From: UBA8914 sp034002905
Lineage (GTDB): Bacteria; Pseudomonadota; Alphaproteobacteria; UBA9219
Reading direction: 5' to 3'
Assembly (NCBI GenBank): GCA_034002905.1
Contig: JAVEZQ010000008.1
Coordinates: 1-64,000, forward strand
DNA: 64,000 nucleotides
Position numbers and translations under genes: made by a program. Shown one piece after another: positions 8,530 through 17,171 of the stretch. Numbering within the stretch: position 1 is the first letter of the stretch; every line of letters starts with the position of its first letter. The notes below the pieces were generated by a model. The model made no database searches and had not been told where the DNA came from. It saw only the letters and a list, made by a program, of their open reading frames with translations.

Positions 8530-8555
8530 TAGACAGGATTGGAAGGACTTGTCAA
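8526..8555 (-). promoter_or_regulatory. Candidate sigma-70 promoter for the riboswitch transcript
   Basis: A perfect TTGACA (8550-8555) is followed after 18 bases by TAAACT (8526-8531) on the minus strand. The expected start of transcription is at the very beginning of the riboswitch aptamer, though the -10 then overlaps the outermost P1 bases. Confidence 0.4.
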
Positions 8556-8583
8556 AGAGGCAGGAAGGCGCACGTGTGACCCT

Positions 8584-10320
8584 TTAAAAACAAAGGGTAG
8601 GGGCGTCGTTTTCAGAAAGCTGTTGGGAGGCAGGGCTCCCTGTGTATAAAAGGGTTTGTTCGGCGTTTTTCACCTCTGGACCCTTGACCTTTTCGTGCCA
8701 TGGCGTGCTGAAAGAAGGGCGGCCATAGAAAAAGCCCTGCAGATAATCCACGCCTTCATCGCGTAGCCACAGACCTGTTTCCTGGTCTTCAATCCCTTCG
8801 GCAACAGTCCGCAGTCCAAGACCTTTGGCCATCGCGACAAGCATGCGGACAAGGTGTTGCTGTTCTTTGTTGGTAGTTACATCAATTACAAGATCGCGGT
8901 CGATCTTCATGATCGCAAAATCCAGATCGCGCAGGTGACGGATAGACGTCGAGCCAGCGCCAAAATCGTCCAAAGCGACGCTGCTGCCAACTTCACGCAA
9001 GGCGCAGACAAGCGTTTTCATTTTAGCGATATCCAGAACAGCGGCCGTCTCGGTGATTTCAATAATCAGGCGCGCTGCAACATCCGGCTGGTCAACCAAG
9101 CGGTTGTGAATATGCTCCGGCCATTTGGGGTGAGAAGCGGTCAACCCCGATATATTGACAGCCAGAACCAATTTATCGTCGCTTTTTAACTCATTGATTG
9201 CAATGTCGAGGATATGGCTGTCAAACTCTGGCGCAAGACCCATCTGTTCGACGACAGGAATAAAGTCACCTGCCGCAATAAGCTTGCCATCATCATAGGC
9301 CAGACGGGACAGGGCTTCATAGAAAACGACGTCTCCGTTTCCGGCATTGATAACGGGCTGGAAGGCAACATGAACTGTATCGTTCTTAAGGGATTGTTTA
9401 ACCCGTTCACAGATATCCAGAATTTGCCGATGATGTTCGGCGCGCCTTTCGGATTCGCAATAGATGATTTTGTGTCCATTGCCTAACTGTTGGGCTTCGT
9501 GCAGGGCTTGTTCGGCATGGATCATCAAATCGGCGGCATCGCCGGCGTCTTCGGAGAAGGGAACGCACCCGACACAGACGGATAAATGAAGGTGCGTTTC
9601 TTTAGTCGAAATAGCGCGGTCATGAAAGCTTGCCAGAATGCGCGTCGCCAGCGACTCCATATCTTTGGCCATACCGGGAAGAAGAATGCCAAACATGTCG
9701 CCGCCAACGCGGCTCACAATAGCGCGTGTGGGGCAAATTTCGTTGAGACGGTCGGCCACGGCACAGATCAAATGATTGGCCATTTTGGTGCCGACAGCTT
9801 CGTTCAGGAGCACAAGCATGTCGATCCCGACAACCATATAGGCCGTGTTCCTGCGGTTCTCTCGCGGATGATGGAGGATTTTTTGGATCAGATCCAGCAT
9901 GCAAGAACGGTTGGGGCGTCCGGTGAGTTCATCCCGATCAGAAGAGAATGAACGGGGCTTGTTTTCATCAGTTGCTTTTTCAACAACGCGAATGATCGCT
10001 TGTTGGCGAATGGCACGGCCATCCTTGAAATCGGTTGTTCCATGCTCATGAACCCAGACGGGAAGGTTATAGGAGCTGCGCAGACGAAACTCGCGGTCAA
10101 AGATCGGTTGTGTGTCGTTGAAAATCAGGTGATGGTCGCTGGGAAGAACAATCGTTGATAGCTCAAGGGCATTTGAGGGAGGCTCGGCTTGGTCATGTCC
10201 AAACAAATTTTGCCATGGGCCGAACCAGACAATGCGGTCGGTCAGAAGATCCCACTGATAGCCGACATGCCCAGACGCCGATAAAAAATCAGTTGCCGAT
10301 GAAAGCGGTAACGAGTCCAT
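8584..10320 (-). CDS. GGDEF/EAL protein, probable c-di-GMP phosphodiesterase with degenerate GGDEF
   Basis: A 578-residue cytoplasmic protein: a PAS-like N-terminus (about 10-110), a GGDEF domain (about 125-290) and an EAL domain (about 300-550). The GGDEF signature reads RVGGDMF, with Met in place of the catalytic Glu, so cyclase activity is doubtful; the domain may bind GTP and regulate. The EAL domain looks intact: YEALSR, the NISG asparagine, EITETA, DDFGAGS, the KIDRD lysine and TVAEGIED. It is likely to hydrolyse c-di-GMP. The gene stands alone, divergent from the hydrolase gene across 247 AT-rich bases. Confidence 0.88.
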   Translation of the reverse strand: MDSLPLSSATDFLSASGHVGYQWDLLTDRIVWFGPWQNLFGHDQAEPPSNALELSTIVLPSDHHLIFNDTQPIFDREFRLRSSYNLPVWVHEHGTTDFKDGRAIRQQAIIRVVEKATDENKPRSFSSDRDELTGRPNRSCMLDLIQKILHHPRENRRNTAYMVVGIDMLVLLNEAVGTKMANHLICAVADRLNEICPTRAIVSRVGGDMFGILLPGMAKDMESLATRILASFHDRAISTKETHLHLSVCVGCVPFSEDAGDAADLMIHAEQALHEAQQLGNGHKIIYCESERRAEHHRQILDICERVKQSLKNDTVHVAFQPVINAGNGDVVFYEALSRLAYDDGKLIAAGDFIPVVEQMGLAPEFDSHILDIAINELKSDDKLVLAVNISGLTASHPKWPEHIHNRLVDQPDVAARLIIEITETAAVLDIAKMKTLVCALREVGSSVALDDFGAGSTSIRHLRDLDFAIMKIDRDLVIDVTTNKEQQHLVRMLVAMAKGLGLRTVAEGIEDQETGLWLRDEGVDYLQGFFYGRPSFSTPWHEKVKGPEVKNAEQTLLYTGSPASQQLSENDAPTLCF

Positions 10321-10567
10321 TACTTGTGCCGTTAAAACATATTGTACAGGAAAAAGTGGGGGCTAAAGGTCCCTTCTTGTCGCTGCGTCTAAAATAAGGG
10401 GGCACCCTTAAAATAAGATAAAATCACGCACTTTTTTATTATGATAATAAAATATCGACAAAACAAAAGGTTATCCGTTTTAACTCGGCAGGTTTTTATA
10501 ATTTATTAGTCTTTTCGAGGCGATATTGCCTTTCTTTTAGAGGACTGCGTGCGGTTTTTACACTGGA

Positions 10568-11419
10568 ATGGACATGATATTTCTGATGCGTCTTAGGTTG
10601 CTGCCGTGGCGACGTGTGTGTTTATGGGCCTTGATGGCCTATTTTGTTGCGATGGCTGGTGCCTTTATTTTGCAGCGCCACTTTCTGTACTTTCCCAATG
10701 ACATTTATTTGTCACCGCATGAAGCTGGTACCGAGGCGTTTTTTTCTGAATTGTCTGTGAAGACTGAGGACGGTATCGAGTTGAAAGGATGGTATGCCAA
10801 GGCAAAGGATAACAAGCCGACCCTAATTCTTTTTCATGGAAATGCCGACAGCTTGCGGAAAATGGATTTTGTTGCCGCCCCTTATGTCAAAGAGGGGTAC
10901 GGGTTTCTTCTGACCGAATATCGTGGCTTCAGCGGGTTTAAAGGAAAACCGACGGAAGAGGGGCTTTATGCCGATGCGCGGGCTTTTGTTCGCGGCGTTT
11001 TGGCGCAGGGTGTTCCCGAACGAGATTTGGTTTTCTTTGGCCACTCTTTGGGAACCGGGGTAGCGGTTGAAATGGCCAAAGAGTTTTCCAATGCGTTTGG
11101 CCTCATGCTTCTATCGCCCTATCTCTCGATGACCGAGATGGCCCAGCTCCGTTTCCCGCTCTTTCCGTCGCGCTATATGGTTTGGGACAAGTTTGATAGC
11201 GCCAGCAAAATCGGGACGCTTCATATGCCTGTTTTGATTGCCCACGGAACATGGGACGTTGTTGTTCCCTTTGATCAAGGCAAGGCGCTTTATGACCTTG
11301 CGCCCGAACCTAAAGAATTTCACGCGGTCGATAAGGGGCTGCACAACAATTTGTTCATCAATCCCTTTTCAACTATAGCTCTAGAGTGGCTCCCCAAATG
11401 CAGGGCGTGCGGGGATTGA
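10568..11419 (+). CDS. Membrane-anchored alpha/beta hydrolase (serine aminopeptidase S33/ABHD-like)
   Basis: A 283-residue protein with an N-terminal membrane helix (about 18-36) and an alpha/beta-hydrolase domain. The nucleophile elbow GHSLGTG holds the catalytic serine; LFHGNADS is the oxyanion-hole strand, AHGTWDVVVP carries the acid residue, and the histidine is in KGLHNNLF near the C-terminus. The pattern matches the ABHD13/Bem46-like group, whose substrates are poorly known (lipids or thioesters). The two closely spaced ATG codons at 10568 and 10574 are both possible starts; no strong ribosome site decides between them. Confidence 0.8.
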   Translation: MDMIFLMRLRLLPWRRVCLWALMAYFVAMAGAFILQRHFLYFPNDIYLSPHEAGTEAFFSELSVKTEDGIELKGWYAKAKDNKPTLILFHGNADSLRKMDFVAAPYVKEGYGFLLTEYRGFSGFKGKPTEEGLYADARAFVRGVLAQGVPERDLVFFGHSLGTGVAVEMAKEFSNAFGLMLLSPYLSMTEMAQLRFPLFPSRYMVWDKFDSASKIGTLHMPVLIAHGTWDVVVPFDQGKALYDLAPEPKEFHAVDKGLHNNLFINPFSTIALEWLPKCRACGD

Positions 11420-11435
11420 GGGAAAGAGAGAGGCG

Positions 11436-11511
11436 TGGTGCCCCCACACGGACTCGAACCGCGGACCTACTGATTACAAATCAGTTGCTCTACCAACTGA
11501 GCTATAGGGGC
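11436..11511 (-). tRNA. tRNA-Thr (anticodon UGU)
   Basis: A 76-base cloverleaf on the minus strand: acceptor GCCCCTA, D arm GCTCAGTTGGTAGAGC, anticodon stem-loop CTGATTTGTAATCAG with anticodon TGT, T arm with GGTTCGAGTCC, and an encoded CCA end. Confidence 0.97.
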
Positions 11512-11631
11512 TCTTTCACATAATGGCACAACCACAGGCGCCAAAAAGGGTCTGTTGTGCGCGACAGAGCCCCTTCATACATGAGCTTTGTGGACTTGTC
11601 ATCACTTTTCAAACCCTCTAGGTTGTTAACC

Positions 11632-12024
11632 ATGAGACGAAAATTGCTGATAGGCTTATTTCTCCCCCTTTTGGTTGCGGGATGCGTCGGGACGGGGATG
11701 ACTGGAAAACAGGCAAAGACTTACGCACAGCCCAGCTCGCCGGGCGGGCGCATGTGCACGCGCCAGTGTCGCAATGCGCATGAGCATTGTCGGGATAATT
11801 GTCTGTTTAAGGAACGGCAATGTGCCATGGATATTCAGTCTCAGGCCATTCGTGACTATGAAGATTACGTACGCGAACAGTTCAAGATGCGGGGCGAGGT
11901 GGATCTGAAACCCAGCGATTTTGAACAACTTGATAAATGCGCGCAGCCACGCTGTTTAAGCCAATGTGAAGATATCTATGATACCTGTTTTGAAAATTGT
12001 GGCGGTTCCATTCAAAATCGTTAA
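11632..12024 (+). CDS. Small cysteine-rich lipoprotein with two CX3C-X6-CX3C motifs
   Basis: A 130-residue protein. The chosen ATG gives a compact signal peptide ending in LLVAGC, with the lipidated Cys at 18; an in-frame ATG 25 codons earlier would bury that signal. The mature part holds ten further cysteines arranged as two identical spaced sets, Cys42-46-53-57 and Cys108-112-119-123, plus Cys64 and Cys103. The i, i+4 spacing on helices would give two disulphide-stapled helical hairpins, as in twin-CX3C proteins. I know no named family. It lies just upstream of pyk but has no obvious link with it. Confidence 0.7.
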   Translation: MRRKLLIGLFLPLLVAGCVGTGMTGKQAKTYAQPSSPGGRMCTRQCRNAHEHCRDNCLFKERQCAMDIQSQAIRDYEDYVREQFKMRGEVDLKPSDFEQLDKCAQPRCLSQCEDIYDTCFENCGGSIQNR

Positions 12025-12062
12025 GTTGTTTTGAAAGAGTTGAAAAGAGCAGTGGAGGCTTT

Positions 12063-13493
12063 ATGCGGCATCGATATCGGCAAACGAAAATAGTTGCAAC
12101 CTTGGGCCCTGCCAGTTCAACCAAGGATCAAATCCGTTCGCTTTTTGATACGGGTGTCGATGTTTTTCGCCTGAATTTCAGTCACGGCTCCGCCGAGGAT
12201 CACAGAGCGCGTATGCGTGCGATCCGGGAGATCGAGGCCGAGGTCGGGCGGCCCATCGCCGTTCTGGCGGATTTGCAGGGGCCAAAGCTTAGGCTTGGAA
12301 CCTTTCGTGATGATGAAATCACGCTCCAAGTGGGCCAGCGTTTGCGGCTTGACCGAAATCCCGAGGCAGGGGATGAAACGCGGGTTTGTCTTCCTCACCC
12401 GGAAATTTTCGAAGCGATACGCCCCGGCAGCGAGCTTTTGCTGGATGATGGTAAGGTTCGTTTGCGGGTAGAGGACTGTGGCCAAGATTTTGCGCTGACT
12501 GTGGTTGAAGCGGGGACAAAGCTCTCGAACCGCAAGGGGGTTAATGTCCCCAATGTTGTTCTTCCTCTTTCCCCGTTGACAGAAAAGGATCGAGCTGACC
12601 TTGCTGTCGCTTTGGAGATTGGCGCCGACTGGATTGCACTGTCGTTTGTCCAGCGGCCCGAAGATGTGATCGAGGCCAAGCGCTTGGTCGATGGTAGGGC
12701 CGCTGTTTTGGCCAAGTTGGAAAAACCCTCGGCGATCAAGGCGCTCATCCCGATTTTAGAGCACGCCGATGGTGTGATGGTTGCACGCGGCGATCTTGGG
12801 GTTGAAATGCCGCCAGAGAATGTCCCCCGCACGCAAAAACGTATTCTCCGCGAGGCAAGGCGTATCGGCAAGCCTGTGATTGTCGCAACACAGATGCTTG
12901 AGTCCATGATTTCCAGCCCTACACCGACGCGGGCTGAAGCTTCGGATGTTGCCACAGCCGTTTATGATGGCGCTGATGCCGTTATGCTGTCGGCCGAAAC
13001 GGCAAGTGGGAATTTTCCCATACAGGCAGTGGCCATTATGGACCGGATTCTTATTCATACACAGGAAGATATGGCCGAATATGGAGGGATTCTTGCGGAT
13101 CGTCCCATATTACAGCATACAAGCGCCGATGCGATCACGGCGGCAGCGCGGCAGGTGGCCGAGACGATCGAGGCTAAGGTTATCATTACCTATACAACAT
13201 CTGGATCGACGACCTTGCGCGCCGCACGAGAAAGGCCACAGGTTGTCATTATGGGGCTTACGCCCAATTTGAAAACGGCGCGTCGTTTGGCTCTTTCCTA
13301 TGGGGTGCATCCTGTTCATACAAAGGATGCCGAGTCATTCAAAGATATGGTTCAGAAGGCGGTGCGCCTTGCGCGTGAAGCTGGTCTTGCGACGGTCGGG
13401 GACAAACTCGTCATCACGGCGGGCGTTCCATTTGGCACGCCAGGGAGCACGAATATCTTGCGTATTGCCCAAATCGAAGGGCTTGGTGCATGA
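12063..13493 (+). CDS. pyk: Pyruvate kinase
   Basis: Transfers phosphate from phosphoenolpyruvate to ADP in the last step of glycolysis. The 476-residue protein begins TKIVATLGPASS (8-19) and has the LNFSHG, DLQGPKLR, MVARGDLGVEMP (metal and substrate site) and ATQMLESMI motifs in order, with a full C-terminal domain. The ATG at 12063 is preceded by GTGGAGG and is preferred over an upstream in-frame start that overlaps the lipoprotein gene. The stop overlaps the next gene by four bases, so the TPR protein is translationally coupled to it. Confidence 0.95.
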   Translation: MRHRYRQTKIVATLGPASSTKDQIRSLFDTGVDVFRLNFSHGSAEDHRARMRAIREIEAEVGRPIAVLADLQGPKLRLGTFRDDEITLQVGQRLRLDRNPEAGDETRVCLPHPEIFEAIRPGSELLLDDGKVRLRVEDCGQDFALTVVEAGTKLSNRKGVNVPNVVLPLSPLTEKDRADLAVALEIGADWIALSFVQRPEDVIEAKRLVDGRAAVLAKLEKPSAIKALIPILEHADGVMVARGDLGVEMPPENVPRTQKRILREARRIGKPVIVATQMLESMISSPTPTRAEASDVATAVYDGADAVMLSAETASGNFPIQAVAIMDRILIHTQEDMAEYGGILADRPILQHTSADAITAAARQVAETIEAKVIITYTTSGSTTLRAARERPQVVIMGLTPNLKTARRLALSYGVHPVHTKDAESFKDMVQKAVRLAREAGLATVGDKLVITAGVPFGTPGSTNILRIAQIEGLGA

Positions 13494-15271
13494 GTGAGTT
13501 TTTGTTAAAGAAAGCGCTTGAGGCGCATCAGTCTGGCGACCTTAAGCAGGCCGAAAAGTTTTATACCGCTGTCTTGAAAGATTTACCGGATCATCCAGAT
13601 GCTCTGGCTCTTTTTGGGCTTTTGCTCGATGCAACGGATAGAAAGTCGGAGGCGTTGCGGTCGATTGAACGTGCGATTGCGATGGATCCGAATGCAGCGT
13701 TGTTCCGTTTTTATCTGGGCAATGTCCGCATGTCGATGGGCAACCTTGCTGGTGCGATTAAAGCTTATCGGGAAGCGATAACCCTGCAGGCGGATAGGCC
13801 GGAGTTTTTCTATAATCTGGGAAATGCTCTTCGCCAGTCCGGTTCATTGGAAGAAGCGCGTTTGTCTTATATGCAGACTTTGGCCCTTGTTCCCGAACAT
13901 GCAATGGCCCGCAACAACCTTGCGCTTGTCTATGAAAAAGAAAAGAAGCTTGCCGATGCTGTACGTGAACTGAGGCAAGCTGTAGAAGATGCGCCAGATT
14001 ATGCCGAGGGGTGGCTCAATCTATGCAGTCTTGCTGAAAAGGATGGCCAGTTTGATCTCAGCCTTTTGGCGGGGCAGAAAGTCACAGAACTTGCGCCGGA
14101 AGCTACGGATGGCTGGTTTGGTGTAGGCGTGGCTCTTAATCGCCTAGCGCGCGACGAGGAGGCCTTGATCGCCTATCGCAAGGCTCTGCAATTGGAGCCG
14201 GAGCGGGCAGATTTATGGGATAATTTGGGCCAAACCTACCAGTGTCTGGGACGAAATGAAGAATCCCGCAAGGCTTATCTTAAGTCCGTTGAGGTTGCGG
14301 GGCAGTTTATCGCGGATGAAGATACGCGCAAAGTCGATGAAAGCGAATATGGCAATCGTCATTGGCATCTTGCGCTCATCGAACTCTTGCTTGGTGATTA
14401 TCGGCGTGGTTTTGCGCGCTATCGCGCGCGGTTTCATGATGTGAAGGGTTTACAGCGTCCCAAAATTGCTGCGAAAGTCTGGCATGGAGAAGAGGTCAGA
14501 GACTGCACAATTTTGGTAATGGACGAGCAGGGGCATGGCGACGGGCTGATGATGGCGCGCTATTGTCCTCTGTTGCGTGCGCGTGGCGCCTATGTGAAAT
14601 TCCAGCTTCATCCGGCGCTTGCCCCCTATTTCAAAGGATGGAGCGGCGCGGATGAAATACTGACGCATGACCAGCCTATAGGTTCTTGTGATTATTATGC
14701 GTCGATTTTTGATTTGCCCTATGGTTTTCGAACGGCGTTGGGATCAATCCCTTGTCAGGTGCCTTATCTGCCTTTGCCGGAGCCGGATCGAGATACAACG
14801 GTCCTTGGTGAAAGGGGGCTTAAGATAGGTGTTGTTTGGGCTGGAGCCCCTCTTCATAAACAAGACAGCAAGCGGAGCATTCCTTTGTCTGTTTTTTCCC
14901 ATTTGTTTGAAGAAAGTTCTTTCTGTTTCTATAGCTTCAATCGTGACAAGCGCGAAGGCGATGAAGAAATTCTTGCGCACTATAATGTTCGAGATTTGAG
15001 CGGGAAATTGTATACTTTTCTTCAGACAGCCCAGCTCATGCGGCAAATGGACCTGATTATCACCTGTGATACCTCGACGGCCCACTTGGCGGGGGGGATG
15101 GGCTTGCCCGTTTGGACTCTTTTACCCTTCGCGCCGGATTGGCGGTGGCTAATGGATCGTGAGGATACGGCATGGTATCCGACCATGCGTCTCTTTCGGC
15201 AAAAGAAACCGCGTGCGTGGGCTCCTTTGATGGCGCACGTTCGGGAAGCTTTACGTAAAATCGAGAATTAG
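13490..15271 (+). CDS. TPR protein with C-terminal GT-B glycosyltransferase-like domain
   Basis: A 593-residue protein. Residues 1-270 are about seven tetratricopeptide repeats (for example PEFFYNLGNALRQSGSLEEA and ADLWDNLGQTYQCLGRNEES). Residues about 290-590 resemble the C-terminal lobe found in TPR proteins of the GT9/GT41-like group, with CDTSTAHLAGGMGLPVW as the conserved nucleotide-sugar-site segment. No signal peptide is present. It could glycosylate a protein or surface polymer; donor and acceptor are unknown. Coupled to pyk by an ATGA overlap. Confidence 0.75.
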   Translation: MSEFLLKKALEAHQSGDLKQAEKFYTAVLKDLPDHPDALALFGLLLDATDRKSEALRSIERAIAMDPNAALFRFYLGNVRMSMGNLAGAIKAYREAITLQADRPEFFYNLGNALRQSGSLEEARLSYMQTLALVPEHAMARNNLALVYEKEKKLADAVRELRQAVEDAPDYAEGWLNLCSLAEKDGQFDLSLLAGQKVTELAPEATDGWFGVGVALNRLARDEEALIAYRKALQLEPERADLWDNLGQTYQCLGRNEESRKAYLKSVEVAGQFIADEDTRKVDESEYGNRHWHLALIELLLGDYRRGFARYRARFHDVKGLQRPKIAAKVWHGEEVRDCTILVMDEQGHGDGLMMARYCPLLRARGAYVKFQLHPALAPYFKGWSGADEILTHDQPIGSCDYYASIFDLPYGFRTALGSIPCQVPYLPLPEPDRDTTVLGERGLKIGVVWAGAPLHKQDSKRSIPLSVFSHLFEESSFCFYSFNRDKREGDEEILAHYNVRDLSGKLYTFLQTAQLMRQMDLIITCDTSTAHLAGGMGLPVWTLLPFAPDWRWLMDREDTAWYPTMRLFRQKKPRAWAPLMAHVREALRKIEN

Positions 15272-15288
15272 GAATTGTGAGTCGGGCA

Positions 15289-15316
15289 ACAAAAAAGGGC
15301 GCTCAAGCGCCCCTTT
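15289..15316 (-). terminator. Intrinsic terminator downstream of rpmJ
   Basis: On the minus strand GGGGCGC, a TTGA loop and GCGCCC are followed by six T. The opposite strand has only a three-T tail, so it is mainly the rpmJ terminator and at best weak for the convergent TPR gene. Confidence 0.8.
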
Positions 15317-15339
15317 GATGTTGGCTATGCATTGCACAA

Positions 15340-15465
15340 TTAGCCCTGACGCGCCTTATAGCGGGGGTTTTTCTTGTTGATGACATAAACGCGGCCTTTG
15401 CGCTTCACAACTTTGCAATTTTTATCGCGCTTTTTCAAAGCCTTAAGTGAGTTCGCGACTTTCAT
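15340..15465 (-). CDS. rpmJ: 50S ribosomal protein L36, 41-residue form
   Basis: A 41-residue basic protein of the large ribosomal subunit. It starts MKVANSLKALKKRD and has the CKVVKRKGRVYVI core of the longer L36 paralogue type (YkgO-like). Only one cysteine is left of the CxxC...CxxxxH zinc ribbon, so this is the zinc-free (C-minus) form. The ATG at 15465 follows CAGGAAACAAGATC with a good AGGAA site; the longer upstream frame is not needed. It has its own promoter and terminator. Confidence 0.93.
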   Translation of the reverse strand: MKVANSLKALKKRDKNCKVVKRKGRVYVINKKNPRYKARQG

Positions 15466-15535
15466 GATCTTGTTTCCTGCTCTCGTTGGGCGCCTTCGTG
15501 TCCGAAAACGCAACAAATCCTTGTAAAGAGCGCGC

Positions 15536-15564
15536 AACCTAGGGCTTTGGGCGTGGCTTGTCAA
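15536..15564 (-). promoter_or_regulatory. Candidate sigma-70 promoter of rpmJ
   Basis: TTGACA (15559-15564) and TAGGTT (15536-15541) on the minus strand are separated by 17 bases, giving a leader of about 65 bases before the rpmJ start. Confidence 0.5.
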
Positions 15565-15689
15565 GGCTCGACTTAATTGCATGAAAAAGATGGCGTTTTT
15601 GAGCGGGTTAGGGAGTTTTTAACTTTATGGTGCGATGATGATTCTCAAGGAAGGCTTTGATATTGTTGAATGATCTTTTCCTTGGGGGG

Positions 15690-15896
15690 ATGGCCCTTAT
15701 GGCTTTTGATACTCCCTTTCCTTTTGTTGCCCCGTATATGTGCTTGTGCGGGATCTTGTTCTTGACCCCTTTTTCTTTGAATGGCCAACGTCAAACAGCG
15801 CCCCGTCGTGCGGGTTTGCTTTGGCCTTTTCTCGCGTCTTGCGAGCAGGTGGCTGACGACGAATCCCGTGCAAAACAAAAGATGAGGTTGCGATGA
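15690..15896 (+). CDS. Possible small hydrophobic protein coupled to phoH
   Basis: The 428 bases between rpmJ and phoH hold the rpmJ promoter and this possible short frame of 68 codons (or 65 from the second ATG at 15699, nine bases after a GGGGGA stretch). It encodes a hydrophobic N-terminal half followed by a charged tail, and its TGA overlaps the phoH ATG in an ATGA pair typical of coupling. I recognise no homologue, and miaB, which often precedes phoH, is absent. The rest of the gap shows nothing else. It could equally be a chance frame in the phoH leader. Confidence 0.25.
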   Translation: MALMAFDTPFPFVAPYMCLCGILFLTPFSLNGQRQTAPRRAGLLWPFLASCEQVADDESRAKQKMRLR

Positions 15897-16696
15897 GTAA
15901 AAAGCGCATGCGTTATGAAGAAGAGGATCATTCAGGATTTCGTCACCAGCGTAGCGGGAATGATCGTCGTCATCGTCATGCCAATGACGTGGAAACAAGT
16001 GGGCAAAATGAACGCCCGTCCCGCAATCCATGGGATCCCCTCAATCAGCCAAGTTTTGGTCAGCGTGAACAAAAATATGTGCGTAAAGTCCGTCCGCAAA
16101 ATGAAAATCAAGCAGTACTCATTGAGGCAATGTCACAAAAGAATCTTGTGGTTGCCATTGGCCCTGCCGGGACGGGTAAAACCTATCTGGCCATTTGCGC
16201 GGCGGTTGATGCCTTGGAAAGTGGACGCGTGGATCGCATTATTTTGTCACGGCCTGCCGTTGAGTCGGGAGAGCATTTGGGGTATTTGCCCGGCGATTTA
16301 CGGGAAAAAATGTCACCCTATCTGCGTCCTCTTTACGATGCGCTTAATGACCGTCTGGGCGTCAAACGCCTTAAACAAAGCCTGTCTGACGGGATTATCG
16401 AGATCGCGCCGATAGGTTTTATGCGGGGACGCACGTTGAACAATGCGTTTGTTGTCATTGATGAAGCGCAAAACTGCACCTATGTCCAACTTAAAATGTT
16501 GCTGACTCGTCTTGGCTGGCATTCAACGATGGTTCTCACTGGTGACCCGGATCAGAGCGACCTTTTGAATGAGCTTTCAGGCCTCGCCGAAATTGCCCGC
16601 CGGTTGGAATCAGTTGAAGGCGTGGGGGTCGTCAAGCTGACTGAGCATGATATTGTGCGGCATCCTTTGGTCGCAAGTATGCTTAGCGTATTGTAA
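15893..16696 (+). CDS. phoH: PhoH family P-loop ATPase
   Basis: A 267-residue cytoplasmic NTPase related to the N-terminal half of superfamily I helicases; family members are linked to RNA handling and phosphate starvation. Visible are the Walker A GPAGTGKT (about 91-98), the SRPAVESGEHLGYLPGDL segment, the Walker B VVIDEAQNCT, and the TGDPDQSDL sensor motif. The first 60 residues are basic, polar and disordered-looking, which is longer than usual. The ATG is preceded by GATGAGG. A terminator closes the gene. Confidence 0.92.
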   Translation: MSKKRMRYEEEDHSGFRHQRSGNDRRHRHANDVETSGQNERPSRNPWDPLNQPSFGQREQKYVRKVRPQNENQAVLIEAMSQKNLVVAIGPAGTGKTYLAICAAVDALESGRVDRIILSRPAVESGEHLGYLPGDLREKMSPYLRPLYDALNDRLGVKRLKQSLSDGIIEIAPIGFMRGRTLNNAFVVIDEAQNCTYVQLKMLLTRLGWHSTMVLTGDPDQSDLLNELSGLAEIARRLESVEGVGVVKLTEHDIVRHPLVASMLSVL

Positions 16697-16719
16697 AACA
16701 TAGGAAAACTTATTTTCAA

Positions 16720-16743
16720 AAGGGGGCACGCCCCCTTTTTTTT
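16720..16743 (+). terminator. Intrinsic terminator after phoH
   Basis: AGGGGGC, a short loop and GCCCCCT are followed by eight or nine T, just before the promoter of the atp cluster. Confidence 0.85.
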
Positions 16744-16751
16744 CTGGCGTC

Positions 16752-16780
16752 TTGACTTAGTCGCGCAGGCCTCTTACTTT
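16752..16780 (+). promoter_or_regulatory. Candidate promoter of the atpI-atpB-atpE-atpF'-atpF operon
   Basis: TTGACT (16752-16757) and TACTTT (16775-16780) lie 17 bases apart, between the phoH terminator and the GTG start of atpI 38 bases further on. Confidence 0.55.
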
Positions 16781-16818
16781 GCGCGCGGATTCTGGTAAAA
16801 GCGAAGAGGAGGAAAAGC

Positions 16819-17160
16819 GTGAAGGGCGATTCTGATCTCGACAAGCTTGAAGCCTTATCCGAGCGGATCAAACGGGCGGAAGACTCAGCTCGCAATTCTG
16901 CAGGGACAAAGGGGGAAAGCCTCAATGCCGCAACTAACAAGAGCATGATCGCTCTTATTCGTGTTGGTTCCGATTTTGTGGCGATGATTGTTTTGTCTGT
17001 CTTCGCAGGGTTGTTTTTGGACAGGTATTTGAATACGGCGCCATGGATTATGGTGACGCTTTTGTGTCTGGCCTTTGTATCCGGCTTTTGGATGATGATC
17101 CGGATGTTGGGGCAGCGCAGTGATGAGCAGAAGCCTTCTGACGCGAAAGAGAAAGAATAG
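16819..17160 (+). CDS. atpI: AtpI-type F0 assembly protein
   Basis: A 113-residue membrane protein with two hydrophobic helices (about 52-73 and 79-99) after a charged N-terminus. By position (first gene of the F0 cluster) and topology it is the AtpI/AtpQ protein, which helps c-ring assembly or magnesium supply for the ATP synthase. The start is GTG, preceded by a strong GAGGAGG site. Sequence conservation in this family is low, so position carries much of the assignment. Confidence 0.85.
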   Translation: MKGDSDLDKLEALSERIKRAEDSARNSAGTKGESLNAATNKSMIALIRVGSDFVAMIVLSVFAGLFLDRYLNTAPWIMVTLLCLAFVSGFWMMIRMLGQRSDEQKPSDAKEKE

Positions 17161-17171
17161 GGATAGGTCTC

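Noticed and set aside
12395..12955. Open frame of 186 codons on the minus strand
   Set aside because: Lies wholly inside pyk in the opposite direction, has no family motif and reflects the codon pattern of pyk.
4224..15698. 15-base repeat GGGGGGATGGCCCTT at 4224 and 15684
   Set aside because: A 15-mer shared pair is expected by chance in a window of this size; no common context.
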